Positions 34,748-44,139 of a DNA stretch of 64,000 nucleotides are shown here, one piece after another. Both the position numbers and the translations under genes were made by a program. Position 1 is the first letter of the stretch. The number at the start of each line of letters is the position of its first letter. Source of the stretch: Lunatimonas lonarensis (lineage in GTDB: Bacteria; Bacteroidota; Bacteroidia; Cytophagales; Cyclobacteriaceae); assembly GCF_000390185.1 (NCBI RefSeq), contig NZ_AQHR01000040.1, positions 124,001-188,000 on the forward strand, read 5' to 3'. A model generated the notes under the pieces. It was not told where the DNA came from. It worked only from the letters and a program-made list of their open reading frames with translations, and did no database searches.

Positions 34748-36169
34748 ATGAGGTTTAGAAAATTTCTGTTGTGTGGAGTGTGTATGGTTTTGGTTTTGTC
34801 GGCCTGCCATGAGCAAAGGACCGCACCCAATATCATTTTTATTGTTACAGACCAGCAACGCGAGTCGATGATGAGTAGTTCCGGTAACCCGTATGTCCAT
34901 ACACCGGCCATGGATTACATTGCAAATAACGGCATCCGGTTTACTAGGGTCTACGCGACAAATCCTGTTTGTTCTCCCTCTCGAGTCAGTATGATAACGG
35001 GACGGTTTCCAGGATATTTTTACGACAAGAATAGAAGACAGGCGCGAAATAATGCAACTTCGGTAAACATCGCAGAGGTTTCGGACCTGGTATACGAAAC
35101 CAGTTTACCGGCTTATCTCAAAGAGGCCGGCTATGAATTGGTACTTGGTGGTAAGCAGCATTTTCCTGCCCCGCTGCATCCGGAACGGTTGGGTTTTAGG
35201 ATATTGACGGAAGACGGAAGGGACGAGTTAGCCGAAAAGGCGGCGCAATTTATCCGGCAACCCCAATCAAAACCCTATTTTTTGATGGTGTCGATAGTAA
35301 ACCCCCATGACATCTGTTACATGGCCATCCGTGATTTTGCGGATTCACTTTCCCTTCTGCGCCTTCAACAAAACGCCAGTGCGGCGCTGGAGAATTTGGA
35401 CAACGCCCTACGAATCCCCGAGGGGATTGATAGGGACACGTTTTTCAATACCTATTGCCCGCCTTTACCTCCAAATTTCGACATACAGGAAGACGAGGCA
35501 AAGGCAATTTCGGTGTTCTTGGATAGGGATCCGAGATCCTTCAGACGCAGGGCCCGCGAGGAATATACCGAGGAGCAATGGAGAATGCACCGCTGGGCCT
35601 ATGCCCGCCTGACCGAAATGGCAGATCGGCAGGTGCAGGTGATACTGGATGCCCTTCGCGAGTCAGGACAGGAAAAAAATACGCTGGTGATTTTCTCCAG
35701 CGATCATGGTGAAAACGATGGCTCCCACCGCTTGGAACATAAAAATGTACTCTACGAGGAATCCGTTAAAATTCCCTTTGCCGCCATGTGGAAGGGCCAA
35801 ATTAAGCCTGGACAGGTGGATAGTTTGCATTTGGTCTCCCTCGGTCTGGATCTGTTACCCACGGTGGGGGATTATGCGGGCGTAGCGGCGGTGGCAGATG
35901 CTAGGGGCAAAAGCCTACGCCCGCTGTTCGAGGGAAAGAAGACGACTTGGCGTGAATCCTTGGGCATAGAGGGGGAGATAAGCCGGGCGGTTTTGCATGC
36001 CAACGGCCTCAAATATATTCGCTACGATGCGGCGGGCTTTGAAGAACGCCTCATGGATTTGAACAAGGATAGGTATGAGACGACCCATTTCACCAACGAT
36101 CCCCTGTATCAGCAGGGACTGGAAGAAATGCGGCAGTTGTTCGAAAACGATTGGTTTGAGGGATTCTGA
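34748..36169 (+). CDS. S1-family sulfatase, lipoprotein
   Basis: The 473-residue product has a lipobox VLSAC (Cys at residue 20). Sulfatase signature: FIVTDQQRESMM metal site, formylglycine motif CSPSR with Cys at about residue 75, GGKQHF, IFSSDHGENDGSHRLEHKNVLYEES with the second metal site as DHG and the catalytic Lys in HKNVLYE. The DHGE form and the long insertion before it (residues about 190-290) resemble the heparan/choline-sulfatase-like branch; an enzyme of such a branch (S1_7) acts on ulvan in Formosa. Which sulfate it removes cannot be read. It begins a tight run of sulfatase, sulfatase and unknown barrel protein (gaps of 65 and 2 bases). Confidence 0.92.
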   Translation: MRFRKFLLCGVCMVLVLSACHEQRTAPNIIFIVTDQQRESMMSSSGNPYVHTPAMDYIANNGIRFTRVYATNPVCSPSRVSMITGRFPGYFYDKNRRQARNNATSVNIAEVSDLVYETSLPAYLKEAGYELVLGGKQHFPAPLHPERLGFRILTEDGRDELAEKAAQFIRQPQSKPYFLMVSIVNPHDICYMAIRDFADSLSLLRLQQNASAALENLDNALRIPEGIDRDTFFNTYCPPLPPNFDIQEDEAKAISVFLDRDPRSFRRRAREEYTEEQWRMHRWAYARLTEMADRQVQVILDALRESGQEKNTLVIFSSDHGENDGSHRLEHKNVLYEESVKIPFAAMWKGQIKPGQVDSLHLVSLGLDLLPTVGDYAGVAAVADARGKSLRPLFEGKKTTWRESLGIEGEISRAVLHANGLKYIRYDAAGFEERLMDLNKDRYETTHFTNDPLYQQGLEEMRQLFENDWFEGF

Positions 36170-36234
36170 TTGGAGTGGAATGCAGGGCATCTTTTTGATT
36201 TATGTAAATCAGTTGTGAAAAACGGATATTTGTT

Positions 36235-37887
36235 ATGGGTATAATTGGCAGAGGTATGTGGTTGGTATTAGCTTTGCTTTTTGGAGCCACTTCGGTAATC
36301 GCACAGCAGCGGCCCAATATACTGTTGATCATGGCAGATGACATGGGGTATTCCGATCTGGGAAGCTTTGGCGGAGAGATAGAAACCCCTCATCTAGATC
36401 GAATGGCAGCGGAAGGGATCAGGTTCACGCAGTTTTACAATGCGGCACGCTGCTGCCCTACACGGGCTTCGCTACTTACTGGCCTGTACCCCCACCAAGC
36501 TGGAATTGGCGATATGACCAATGACCTAGGCTTGCCAGGTTACCGGGGGGATTTAAATGCGCAATGTGTCACGCTTGGGGAGGCCTTAAAAGCGTCTGGT
36601 TATGAAACTTTTGTGTCAGGTAAATGGCATGTAACCAAGCATGTGGACACCTGGCGAACATGGCTGACGGAAGATCAACGTATTCATACGTCGAAGCACA
36701 ACTGGCCGCTCCAACGGGGCTTTGACCAATTTTTTGGAACCATACACGGGGCTGGAAGCTACTATAACCCCTCCACGCTTACCTTGAACAATACACCTGT
36801 AGAAGCACCGGAGGTTTTTTACTACACGGATGCGATCAGTGACTACGCTGTTTCGGCTATTCGAAACCATGCCGAAAAGGGCACCGAGTCGCCTTTCTTT
36901 GGCTATATATCCTATACAGCGCCTCATTGGCCGCTTCACGCGCTTCCGGTAGATATCCAAAAATACAAAGGCAGGTATGACGTGGGATGGGAAGGCATTC
37001 GGGCTGAGCGAATGCGTAGAATGAAGGAACTGGGACTGATTCATCCTGAATGGAGCCTAGAAGGCAGAGACCCTGACCTATTGGAATGGGAAGACACCGA
37101 ACACAAAGACTGGTGGGCAGCCTGTATGGAGGTGTATGCAGCCATGGTTGATCGCATGGATCAGGGAATAGGTCGCCTTTTGAACGCGTTGGAAGAAACT
37201 GATCAATTGGAAAACACCTTGATATTGTTTCTGCATGACAATGGAGGCTGCCACGAGGTACTTACCGATAAGTGGCCCCGTTCTTTGCATTTTCCGGACA
37301 CCCAACGGGATGGATCACCGCTCCTACGGGGCAACGACGTCAGTGCTTTTCCCGGCCCTGAAAGCACTTATATGAGTTACGCCGCTGAATGGGCCAGCGT
37401 AAGCAATACCCCTTTTAAGCTGTATAAGCACTATATACACGAGGGGGGGATTTCTACGCCACTCATTGCTTTTTGGCCCGCAGGTATCAAAGATGCATCG
37501 AGGGCGTCCGATCACCTCGGGCATATTGTGGATATCATGCCTACATTGCTGGAGGTGGCCGGTGGTGTGTACCCTACCGTGTATAAGGGGGAAAATATCA
37601 CCCCAATGGAAGGACAGAGTTTGGTGCCGATTTTTAATAATCAAACTTTTAACCGGAGCCCCATAGGTTGGGAACATGAAGGAAATAGAGGCTTCAGAGA
37701 CGGCAAATGGAAGATAGTAGAACGGCGCGGTTCTGATGGGGCTTGGGAGCTGTATGACATGGAGAACGACCGCACCGAACAAGATGATCTTGCCACAAAG
37801 CATCCCGACCTGCTGGAGAAAATGGTGGGCCAATATGAGGCTTGGGCCGATCGGGTAGGAGTGGTAAAATGGCCGGTAAGGAGATAG
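36235..37887 (+). CDS. S1-family arylsulfatase-like sulfatase
   Basis: The 550-residue product has a cleavable signal peptide (WLVLALLFGATSVIAQQ). The sulfatase core includes LIMADDMGYSDLG, formylglycine motif CCPTR with Cys at about residue 73, and SGKWHVT. The second metal site reads FLHDNGGCHEV and the catalytic Lys is likely in FKLYKHYIHEGGISTPLI. The overall pattern resembles the broad arylsulfatase-A-like branch (close to S1_4), typical of PUL sulfatases of about 550 residues. It is exported and acts on sulfated oligosaccharides. The next gene starts two bases after its stop, with a Shine-Dalgarno-like AAGGAG inside the coding end, so expression is coupled. Confidence 0.93.
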   Translation: MGIIGRGMWLVLALLFGATSVIAQQRPNILLIMADDMGYSDLGSFGGEIETPHLDRMAAEGIRFTQFYNAARCCPTRASLLTGLYPHQAGIGDMTNDLGLPGYRGDLNAQCVTLGEALKASGYETFVSGKWHVTKHVDTWRTWLTEDQRIHTSKHNWPLQRGFDQFFGTIHGAGSYYNPSTLTLNNTPVEAPEVFYYTDAISDYAVSAIRNHAEKGTESPFFGYISYTAPHWPLHALPVDIQKYKGRYDVGWEGIRAERMRRMKELGLIHPEWSLEGRDPDLLEWEDTEHKDWWAACMEVYAAMVDRMDQGIGRLLNALEETDQLENTLILFLHDNGGCHEVLTDKWPRSLHFPDTQRDGSPLLRGNDVSAFPGPESTYMSYAAEWASVSNTPFKLYKHYIHEGGISTPLIAFWPAGIKDASRASDHLGHIVDIMPTLLEVAGGVYPTVYKGENITPMEGQSLVPIFNNQTFNRSPIGWEHEGNRGFRDGKWKIVERRGSDGAWELYDMENDRTEQDDLATKHPDLLEKMVGQYEAWADRVGVVKWPVRR

Positions 37888-37889
37888 CG

Positions 37890-40478
37890 ATGGAAAAACG
37901 ATCTGTATTTGTTCTCATCTATCTGATAGCATGCTTGGTTTCCTGTACCACCGACCCCTCGCTCCAAAATGGGCCGGTTAGACTATCTTGGGAGGAGAGT
38001 TCCAGCGGTTGGAAAATCAGTGAAGTTCTTTTTTCCAAACCTTCGGGGGGAAAGGTTGCCGTGAATGCACCGTCTGGAATGATGACCGTATTGTTCAGTC
38101 CGGACTTACCCGCAGGCCCGGTTGATACCGTTATCTACAACAACCAAGGCAAGCCCTTTCCCGATAAGGAGTTCACCTATATTCAGTCTTCCTGGAGGCA
38201 GGTATTGGATCCGGTACGATTGAATACGGCGGGCACAGCATTTTCCTTTTTTCCAGAAAATGTAAGGTCGGAGGGGAATGCGTTGGTTTTCAGCCGTGAG
38301 TTGGAAATAGGCCGAGTTGAAGCTGCTTGGGAAATCGACAGGGATAGGGAAGGGGCATTTATCGTTACCATTTCGTTGGAAGCTTCTCAACCCGGTTATT
38401 ACAGTTTGGCCTCTCCGGATTTGTTCTATACCGAACCTGACGAATTGGCATGGGGCATTGTACCGGGACATTACCAAGGTCGCCAAATCACCGATGATCT
38501 TCCTTCTTCCTTGGTATACGCGCAGGGTTTGCCCGCTATACCTTATATAGCAAGGGAAAATACCCTCACCACCCTCACCTCCATTCTAAGTAATCGACAG
38601 GGAGTCAGCTATTCCGTCTCGGTACTGCCTGGTTACGGTCGTGATCCCTGGGCAACCGATCAATCGACCCACCTAGATACCCGCTTGGGGCTTTCCCATA
38701 TGAACCGGAATGGGAGGCTGACCCCAACGGCCTATTACCCTTTACTAAACCATTCTTCGGCAAAGCTGGCACCGGGCGATCGGGTTTCCTTTACCTGTAA
38801 ATATACCGTAACCGACCAAGATTGGTTCTCCCTTCTCAAGCAAACAGCAACACAGGACTATCAGTTGGAGAATTTTTTGTCCCTAAAGGAATCGTCCCTT
38901 TCACTTACGCATCGAATTTTCAATCTACTTGACTACTCCTTGGACGATGAAACTTCTATGTGGAATGAGATGCAAAGTGGGGGCATGAAGATTGGCGCGC
39001 AATCTTATTTGGGAGGTGTAGAGAGTTCCTCAGGGGATGCTACCAAGAATTCAGATATCGGTGCCATGTGGATGATGGCAAACCTGACCAACTTGACCGA
39101 CTTGAAAACAAAGCGACTGCCGCTAATTCGGAATTTCAAGCTGCAACAGATCGAAGGAGAGGGCAGCAAGATCAGTGGAGCGATCAAGGGCCAATATTAT
39201 CTCAGCAAAAGCGATAAGTGGGTGGAAGAATGGGGAGATCATACCGAACCCATAGCGTTAACCTATTATAATATGCTGGACCTCGGAAACATTTTGCTTT
39301 TTGACCCCCATGACGAAGAGCTAAGGGAGGTTCTGAGTTTGGGAGCGGAGCGCCTGCTGAATTGGCAGAAATCCGATGGCAGCTGGGCAGCCGGTTACCT
39401 TAAAGACGGAAAGACAGAGGTTTACCAGGACTTAAAGGATTACCGGCCTACCTTCTACGGGTTGCTGGTAGCCTACCGTATCTTGGGAGATCAGCGGTAC
39501 CTCGAAGCTGCCATTAAGGGTGCGAATTGGCTGTTAGAGGAAGGCGTGCAAAACGGCTACTTTACCGGTGTTTGTGGGGACACCCGGTTTGTGAATGACT
39601 TTGCGACCGCTCAGGTTGCCCAGGCCCTGTTGGATTTATGGGAAATCACCGGAAACGAGACCTACAAAGAGGCTGCGGTATTCACAGCCCGCATTTATAC
39701 TTCCTCGATCTATACCCACCCCATCCCAGATAAAAGAAGTAAGGTAGTCAATGGTCGTGAGGTGCCTGATTGGGCGATCAGTCAGGTAGGTTTGGGGTTC
39801 GAACATGGTGGTAATTTGGGTTCAGCGACCGGGAGAGGCCCCATTTTACTGGCCAGTCATGCCGGGCTGTTTTTACGTGTTTCCCAACTTACAGGTGATC
39901 CCTACTTTGCCATGTTGGCACGTACGGCCATCTGGGGTCGAGACGCTTTTTTACATCCGGAAAATAAGGTAGCATCGTATTACTGGGCAAGCATGAATGC
40001 CGGAGCAGGTAAATTTCCACACCATGCGTGGTGGCAAATAGGCATGCTCACCGACTATTTGGTAGCTGAAGTTGCCTACCGTAGTGCTGGTGCACTATCG
40101 TTTCCGATGGGATTTTTTACACCCAAGGTAGGGCCGCACAAGACAGTAGGCTTCCAAAAGGGTGAGATTTTTGGCAAATCCGCTTCTCTGTTTTTTCAAA
40201 AGGAGTTGGTCTCCGGTTCCAGTCCCTATTTAGATTATTTAGGAGCTCGTGCAGAGGAGGAAGAGGTATACTATATAATTCTATTGAACAACAGTGCCCA
40301 CGGGCGTACGGAACAACTAAAGGTCAATCTTCCTCACGAGTCGGTCAAAAGTAAACCCTTTTCACTAAGGAACTATGATGCAACAGGGAAGTCGATCGAT
40401 ATTCCGTTTAATCACGGTGAAGTAGAAATTGATTTTCCACCATATTCAATGAGGGTTTTGGAGATATCGGGGCATTGA
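37890..40478 (+). CDS. Lipoprotein with an (alpha/alpha)-barrel-like part, function unknown
   Basis: The start at 37890 (MEKRSVFVLIYLIACLVSC) has a good ribosome site and puts the lipobox CLVSC at residue 19; an in-frame start at 37842 would bury it inside the preceding gene. The 862-residue product has a beta-rich N-terminal half and, from about residue 400, helix repeats typical of alpha/alpha toroid sugar enzymes: MLDLGNILLFDPHDEELREVL, GSWAAGYLKDGKTEVYQDLKDY (quoted in part), YGLLVAYRILGDQRYLEAA and GPILLASHAGLFLRVSQL. A short beta domain ends it. I cannot place it in a named CAZy family. In this position a new or divergent glycoside hydrolase or lyase is a serious possibility. Lack of any recognised lyase elsewhere in the window adds interest. 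Confidence 0.8.
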   Translation: MEKRSVFVLIYLIACLVSCTTDPSLQNGPVRLSWEESSSGWKISEVLFSKPSGGKVAVNAPSGMMTVLFSPDLPAGPVDTVIYNNQGKPFPDKEFTYIQSSWRQVLDPVRLNTAGTAFSFFPENVRSEGNALVFSRELEIGRVEAAWEIDRDREGAFIVTISLEASQPGYYSLASPDLFYTEPDELAWGIVPGHYQGRQITDDLPSSLVYAQGLPAIPYIARENTLTTLTSILSNRQGVSYSVSVLPGYGRDPWATDQSTHLDTRLGLSHMNRNGRLTPTAYYPLLNHSSAKLAPGDRVSFTCKYTVTDQDWFSLLKQTATQDYQLENFLSLKESSLSLTHRIFNLLDYSLDDETSMWNEMQSGGMKIGAQSYLGGVESSSGDATKNSDIGAMWMMANLTNLTDLKTKRLPLIRNFKLQQIEGEGSKISGAIKGQYYLSKSDKWVEEWGDHTEPIALTYYNMLDLGNILLFDPHDEELREVLSLGAERLLNWQKSDGSWAAGYLKDGKTEVYQDLKDYRPTFYGLLVAYRILGDQRYLEAAIKGANWLLEEGVQNGYFTGVCGDTRFVNDFATAQVAQALLDLWEITGNETYKEAAVFTARIYTSSIYTHPIPDKRSKVVNGREVPDWAISQVGLGFEHGGNLGSATGRGPILLASHAGLFLRVSQLTGDPYFAMLARTAIWGRDAFLHPENKVASYYWASMNAGAGKFPHHAWWQIGMLTDYLVAEVAYRSAGALSFPMGFFTPKVGPHKTVGFQKGEIFGKSASLFFQKELVSGSSPYLDYLGARAEEEEVYYIILLNNSAHGRTEQLKVNLPHESVKSKPFSLRNYDATGKSIDIPFNHGEVEIDFPPYSMRVLEISGH

Positions 40479-40525
40479 TTTTTCATGTACATGCTATGCC
40501 GCATTTTTTTATGCAAAGGTACTTC

Positions 40526-40545
40526 AATTCTTTTTTAAAAGAATT
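40526..40545. terminator. AT-rich hairpin after the unknown barrel gene
   Basis: The arms AATTCTTTT (40526-40534) and AAAAGAATT (40537-40545) are perfect complements with a two-base centre. Nearby CATGTACATG (40484-40493) and GCAT-T6-ATGC (40500s) are further small palindromes. The cluster may end the upstream transcript ahead of susC; being so AT-rich, it is weak evidence. Confidence 0.35.
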
Positions 40546-40595
40546 AATAGTAATTATTAAAATTTTTTATCTAAGTTATCTTCTATGTGTATTCT

Positions 40596-40684
40596 GGATA
40601 AAAACTGGGCTTTATCCTGGTTAAGATAGTATATGTATCAGTTAAGATAATGGATGACTATGTATTTAATTGGGTCTATCTTTC
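40596..40684 (+). promoter_or_regulatory. Putative susC promoter region with direct repeats 21 bases apart
   Basis: GTTAAGATA occurs at 40620-40628 and again at 40641-40649, exactly 21 bases or two DNA turns apart, the layout used by AraC-family dimers. An inverted repeat GGATAAA/TTTATCC spans 40596-40617, and an inverted copy TTATCTT lies at 40576-40582. A sequence TATCTTTC at 40677-40684 resembles the Bacteroidota -7 element (TAnnTTTG) except for its last base. Together they suggest an activator site just upstream of the promoter for susC. No HTCS regulator for the PUL is inside the window. Confidence 0.5.
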
Positions 40685-40715
40685 GGGTGTTATTTAAAAC
40701 CTAACTTATAACCCC

Positions 40716-43700
40716 ATGAAAAAAAATACTAAATATGGCGACGAGGAATTGTCGCTTGAGGAATTGGTAGATGGTGGGAAACGAGGTGTATATTTCACCT
40801 TTATTCTACTGTTTTTAGCGCAGTTGGTTGCTGTTAATTCATCTTTTGCAAGGGTGAATGCGCCTATGGGTTATGGTCTTGTATATACGAATGCAGGACT
40901 GTATACACTTGAAAATCTGGGAATCGAAGCCGATTTTTTCGAGTTCCAGAGTGATAATCAAGTTAGAGGAACCGTAACCGATGAATCGGGAGAGCCGCTA
41001 CCGGGAGCCTCGGTTGCGCTGGAGGGGACTACCATGGGAACCGTGACAGATTTGGACGGAAATTATACGATCTCAGCACCTGTGGGTAGCACCCTGATTT
41101 TTTCATACATAGGGTTTGATCCGGTGAGAATCAGGGTGGATAACCGTGCCCAGATCAACGTCACCCTCAAGTCGGAATTGTCCGCTCTGGACGAAGTGGT
41201 AGTCGTTGGGTTTGGTACGGTCAAAAAGAGAGACCTCACTGGAGCGGTATCTTCACTGAATGCGGACGATGTGTTAAGCCGGCCTATGTCCAACTTGGGG
41301 GATGCCCTTCAAGGTCAAATTTCGGGTGTACAGATTGTGCAAGGGTCTGGACGACCAGGTGCCGGGCCGTCAATTCAGGTACGGGGGCTGAATTCAATCT
41401 CCGCGGGACAGTTGCCATTATTGGTTATCGATGGTGTGCCGCAGGCTGATATGGCAGATCTTGGGGTCATCGATCCGATGGTAATCGAGTCCATTGAAGT
41501 GTTAAAGGATGCTTCTGCTGCTGCGATTTATGGTTCCAGAGGTGGTGCAGGTGTGGTTTTGGTTACCACAAAGCGGGCTAAATCCGGATCCAGCAACTTT
41601 ACGGTGAACCATACGACGTCGGTTCAACAGTTGCCTCGGAGAGTTCCAATGATGAACGCACAGCAATACATGGAGTCTGTAATGACCGCTGCCCAAAATG
41701 CATGGGTGGTTCGTAGGGGAGGTGACCCCAACGCACCCAATACGGTTGCTGCCCGGGGACATATTCGGTATACCTGGCCTCAGGAGTGGGATGATCCCAA
41801 TGTACGTGCCAGTTGGCCCGACACCGATTGGCAGGACGTAACCTTTAGAAATGCACCCATGCATAAGATCAACCTGACCGGGTCGGGAGGCACCGAAACA
41901 CTCACCTATTATTTTGCGGGAAGCTATACCGATCAGGATGGTATCGTGGACAATGACCACAACCATAAAATGGTACACCTCAACGCAAAAATCGAAAACA
42001 GGTTCAGTAAATGGTTTAAAGCGGGAATGAACATAAACAACCGCTTGACTTACATAAGAAATGATCCGGAAGACTGGTCGATCGTACAGCATGGTATTGA
42101 GTTTCCTCCCATATTTCCGCAGGTTACCGAGCAAGGGTATGCAGGTGGTCCGCTGACCATCGTCAATGATTCAAGGTATCCTTCAACTACGCCTGCGATG
42201 AGCAATTTTGAAGGGCTTTACTTTAATACTGCAGCGAATCCTTATGCTCACATGAGGGACATAAAGAGAAGTGAAAACAACTTTGTACAAGGTAATATTT
42301 GGGGTGAACTCACGCTGATGGAAGGGTTGAACTTCAGATCAAGTTTTACCTATAACCAGGAGTGGGGACGCAGTTCCTTTTTTACTACCGTTGACAATAA
42401 CCTTCCTGAGAATTTCTGGAGGGCAGGTAATATGGCAAGAAATATGAATCGAAATGACGGTTGGTATTTCGAAAATTTGCTTACCTATAACAAAGTCTTT
42501 GGTGATCATAGCCTGAACTTTACGGGGGGATATATCGCTGAAAAACGCAATCGGTTCGGATTCAATGCGGCTAGAAGGGACTATGAAAACGACATTACAC
42601 CTTTCTTGAGCCAAGGAAGGGATGTTACCGTTGCCAATGATTTTGAGATGACCACCAGTTTTTTGTCATCTCTCGCTAGAGTAAATTACGGATTGAAAGA
42701 CAAATATTTACTTACGGCTACGATCCGTCAGGATGGTTCTTCACGCTTTGGAACAGATTACAAGTTTGGCTACTTCCCCTCTGTGGGTGCGGGTTGGATT
42801 GTAAGTGACGAAGACTTTATGAAGGGGACAAGCTTCCTGGAATTTTTCAAGCTGCGAGCCAGCTACGGCCTTGTAGGTAACGACAACTTCAGCGATTATT
42901 TGTGGGTGCCCTCGTTGGCCCAGGGATTTGCCCCTATCGGTGATCAGATGACAGCCTTTTTCCAAAAGGCAGCGCTTCCCAACCCCGAACTGCGATGGGA
43001 GCGGACCGGGCAGTTCAACGTTGGGTTTGATGTTGAACTATTTAACAACCGGGTGAACTTGGTAGCTGATTTTTACAATTCACGTACCGCCGACCTTTTG
43101 TTAAACCTCCCCATTTCATCGTTGACAGGATTTACCTCATTGATGCAAAATACGGGAACGGTTGAAAATAAAGGGATGGAACTTGCTTTGACCACGAGGA
43201 ATACGGTGGGTAAAGTGACGTGGACTACCAACACGAATTTCTCGTTGAACAGAGGAAAGGTACTGGATCTGGGAGGTGAGGAATACCTGATACCCGCCCA
43301 GTCATTTGGATTGCAGGTGCGTACCTATGTAGGACAGCCATTGTTTCAGTTTTTCGGATACGACTACCTTGGAACCTATCGTGACCAAGCGCATATCGAC
43401 GCAACTCCATCCTTTCCCGGCGCAGAACCTGGAGATGCCAGGTATAGGGACGTGGATGGAGATGGTGTAATAACGACTGAGGACCGAACCCTTATAGGAA
43501 ACGCCCAGCCGGATTTCATCTGGTCTATGAACAACCGTGTGACCTGGAAAGGCTTTGATCTAAGCGTATTGGTAGTTTCAGTGGTAGGAGGAGAAAAAGT
43601 CAATCTGATGAGACGGCGTTCTGTTTGGTTTCACGGGGGACGTAATTTTCTTGACTTTATGGCCGATGCATGGACACCGGAAAATCCGGATTCCTACTAC

Positions 43701-44009
43701 TATAAGCTCAGTACCGATCTTACCGGTATGAACAATCAGCCTTCCAGTTATTGGATAGAGAGCGCGACTTATGTCAAGCTGAAGGATATAACACTAGGGT
43801 ATAACCTTCCCCGCAATTTTGCAAATCGTATCGGGTTAGCCACCGCAAGGGTGTTCTTCAATGGAAACAACCTGTTCTCTTGGGACAATTTCATAGGGTA
43901 TGATCCCGAGCAAGGTGGTAGTGGCAATAACCATATCCGTAGAGGCTTCACCCATACTGAATACCCTATACCGAGAGTATATTCATTGGGGGTTAATGTA
44001 TCGTTTTAA
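40716..44009 (+). CDS. susC: SusC-family TonB-dependent outer-membrane transporter
   Basis: The 1097-residue product has an unusual hydrophilic N-terminus of about 22 residues before the export signal (VYFTFILLFLAQLVAVNSSF). A CarboxypepD_reg-like domain follows at residues 85-155 (VRGTVTDESGEPLPGASV). The TonB box region DEVVVVGFG comes next, then the plug (DALQGQISGVQIVQGSG, IESIEVLKDASAAAIYG) and a long 22-strand barrel ending in VYSLGVNVSF. With the SusD protein encoded next, it forms the outer-membrane complex that imports oligosaccharides, powered by TonB. It is the centre of the PUL and the first gene after a likely promoter. Confidence 0.97.
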   Translation: MKKNTKYGDEELSLEELVDGGKRGVYFTFILLFLAQLVAVNSSFARVNAPMGYGLVYTNAGLYTLENLGIEADFFEFQSDNQVRGTVTDESGEPLPGASVALEGTTMGTVTDLDGNYTISAPVGSTLIFSYIGFDPVRIRVDNRAQINVTLKSELSALDEVVVVGFGTVKKRDLTGAVSSLNADDVLSRPMSNLGDALQGQISGVQIVQGSGRPGAGPSIQVRGLNSISAGQLPLLVIDGVPQADMADLGVIDPMVIESIEVLKDASAAAIYGSRGGAGVVLVTTKRAKSGSSNFTVNHTTSVQQLPRRVPMMNAQQYMESVMTAAQNAWVVRRGGDPNAPNTVAARGHIRYTWPQEWDDPNVRASWPDTDWQDVTFRNAPMHKINLTGSGGTETLTYYFAGSYTDQDGIVDNDHNHKMVHLNAKIENRFSKWFKAGMNINNRLTYIRNDPEDWSIVQHGIEFPPIFPQVTEQGYAGGPLTIVNDSRYPSTTPAMSNFEGLYFNTAANPYAHMRDIKRSENNFVQGNIWGELTLMEGLNFRSSFTYNQEWGRSSFFTTVDNNLPENFWRAGNMARNMNRNDGWYFENLLTYNKVFGDHSLNFTGGYIAEKRNRFGFNAARRDYENDITPFLSQGRDVTVANDFEMTTSFLSSLARVNYGLKDKYLLTATIRQDGSSRFGTDYKFGYFPSVGAGWIVSDEDFMKGTSFLEFFKLRASYGLVGNDNFSDYLWVPSLAQGFAPIGDQMTAFFQKAALPNPELRWERTGQFNVGFDVELFNNRVNLVADFYNSRTADLLLNLPISSLTGFTSLMQNTGTVENKGMELALTTRNTVGKVTWTTNTNFSLNRGKVLDLGGEEYLIPAQSFGLQVRTYVGQPLFQFFGYDYLGTYRDQAHIDATPSFPGAEPGDARYRDVDGDGVITTEDRTLIGNAQPDFIWSMNNRVTWKGFDLSVLVVSVVGGEKVNLMRRRSVWFHGGRNFLDFMADAWTPENPDSYYYKLSTDLTGMNNQPSSYWIESATYVKLKDITLGYNLPRNFANRIGLATARVFFNGNNLFSWDNFIGYDPEQGGSGNNHIRRGFTHTEYPIPRVYSLGVNVSF

Positions 44010-44043
44010 TCAATAGCTTAGACATTCATGAAATCGATCGCAA

Positions 44044-44102
44044 TTAACCGGTTAAACACTGGCGTTAGTATACACTATGCGACCTGCCTACCGGTAGGCA
44101 GG
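44044..44102. repeat. Two perfect palindromes between susC and susD
   Basis: TTAACCGGTTAA (44044-44055) and the 20-base perfect palindrome CCTGCCTACCGGTAGGCAGG (44083-44102) lie in the 130-base gap. The second resembles the short GC-rich REP-like palindromes scattered through many Bacteroidota genomes. In RNA it would be a strong stem that could lower susD expression or protect the susC message end. Confidence 0.6.
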
Positions 44103-44139
44103 GATTCCATGGGGTCATCAAGGAAAAAACTATAGACAC

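Noticed and set aside
40716-40860. Wrong start of susC, because of the hydrophilic first 22 residues
   Set aside because: No later start gives a signal peptide with a normal n-region, and the gap upstream carries promoter-like elements; the given start is kept.
41502-42134. Minus-strand open frame of 210 codons under susC
   Set aside because: Antisense to the SusC plug and barrel; no independent evidence.
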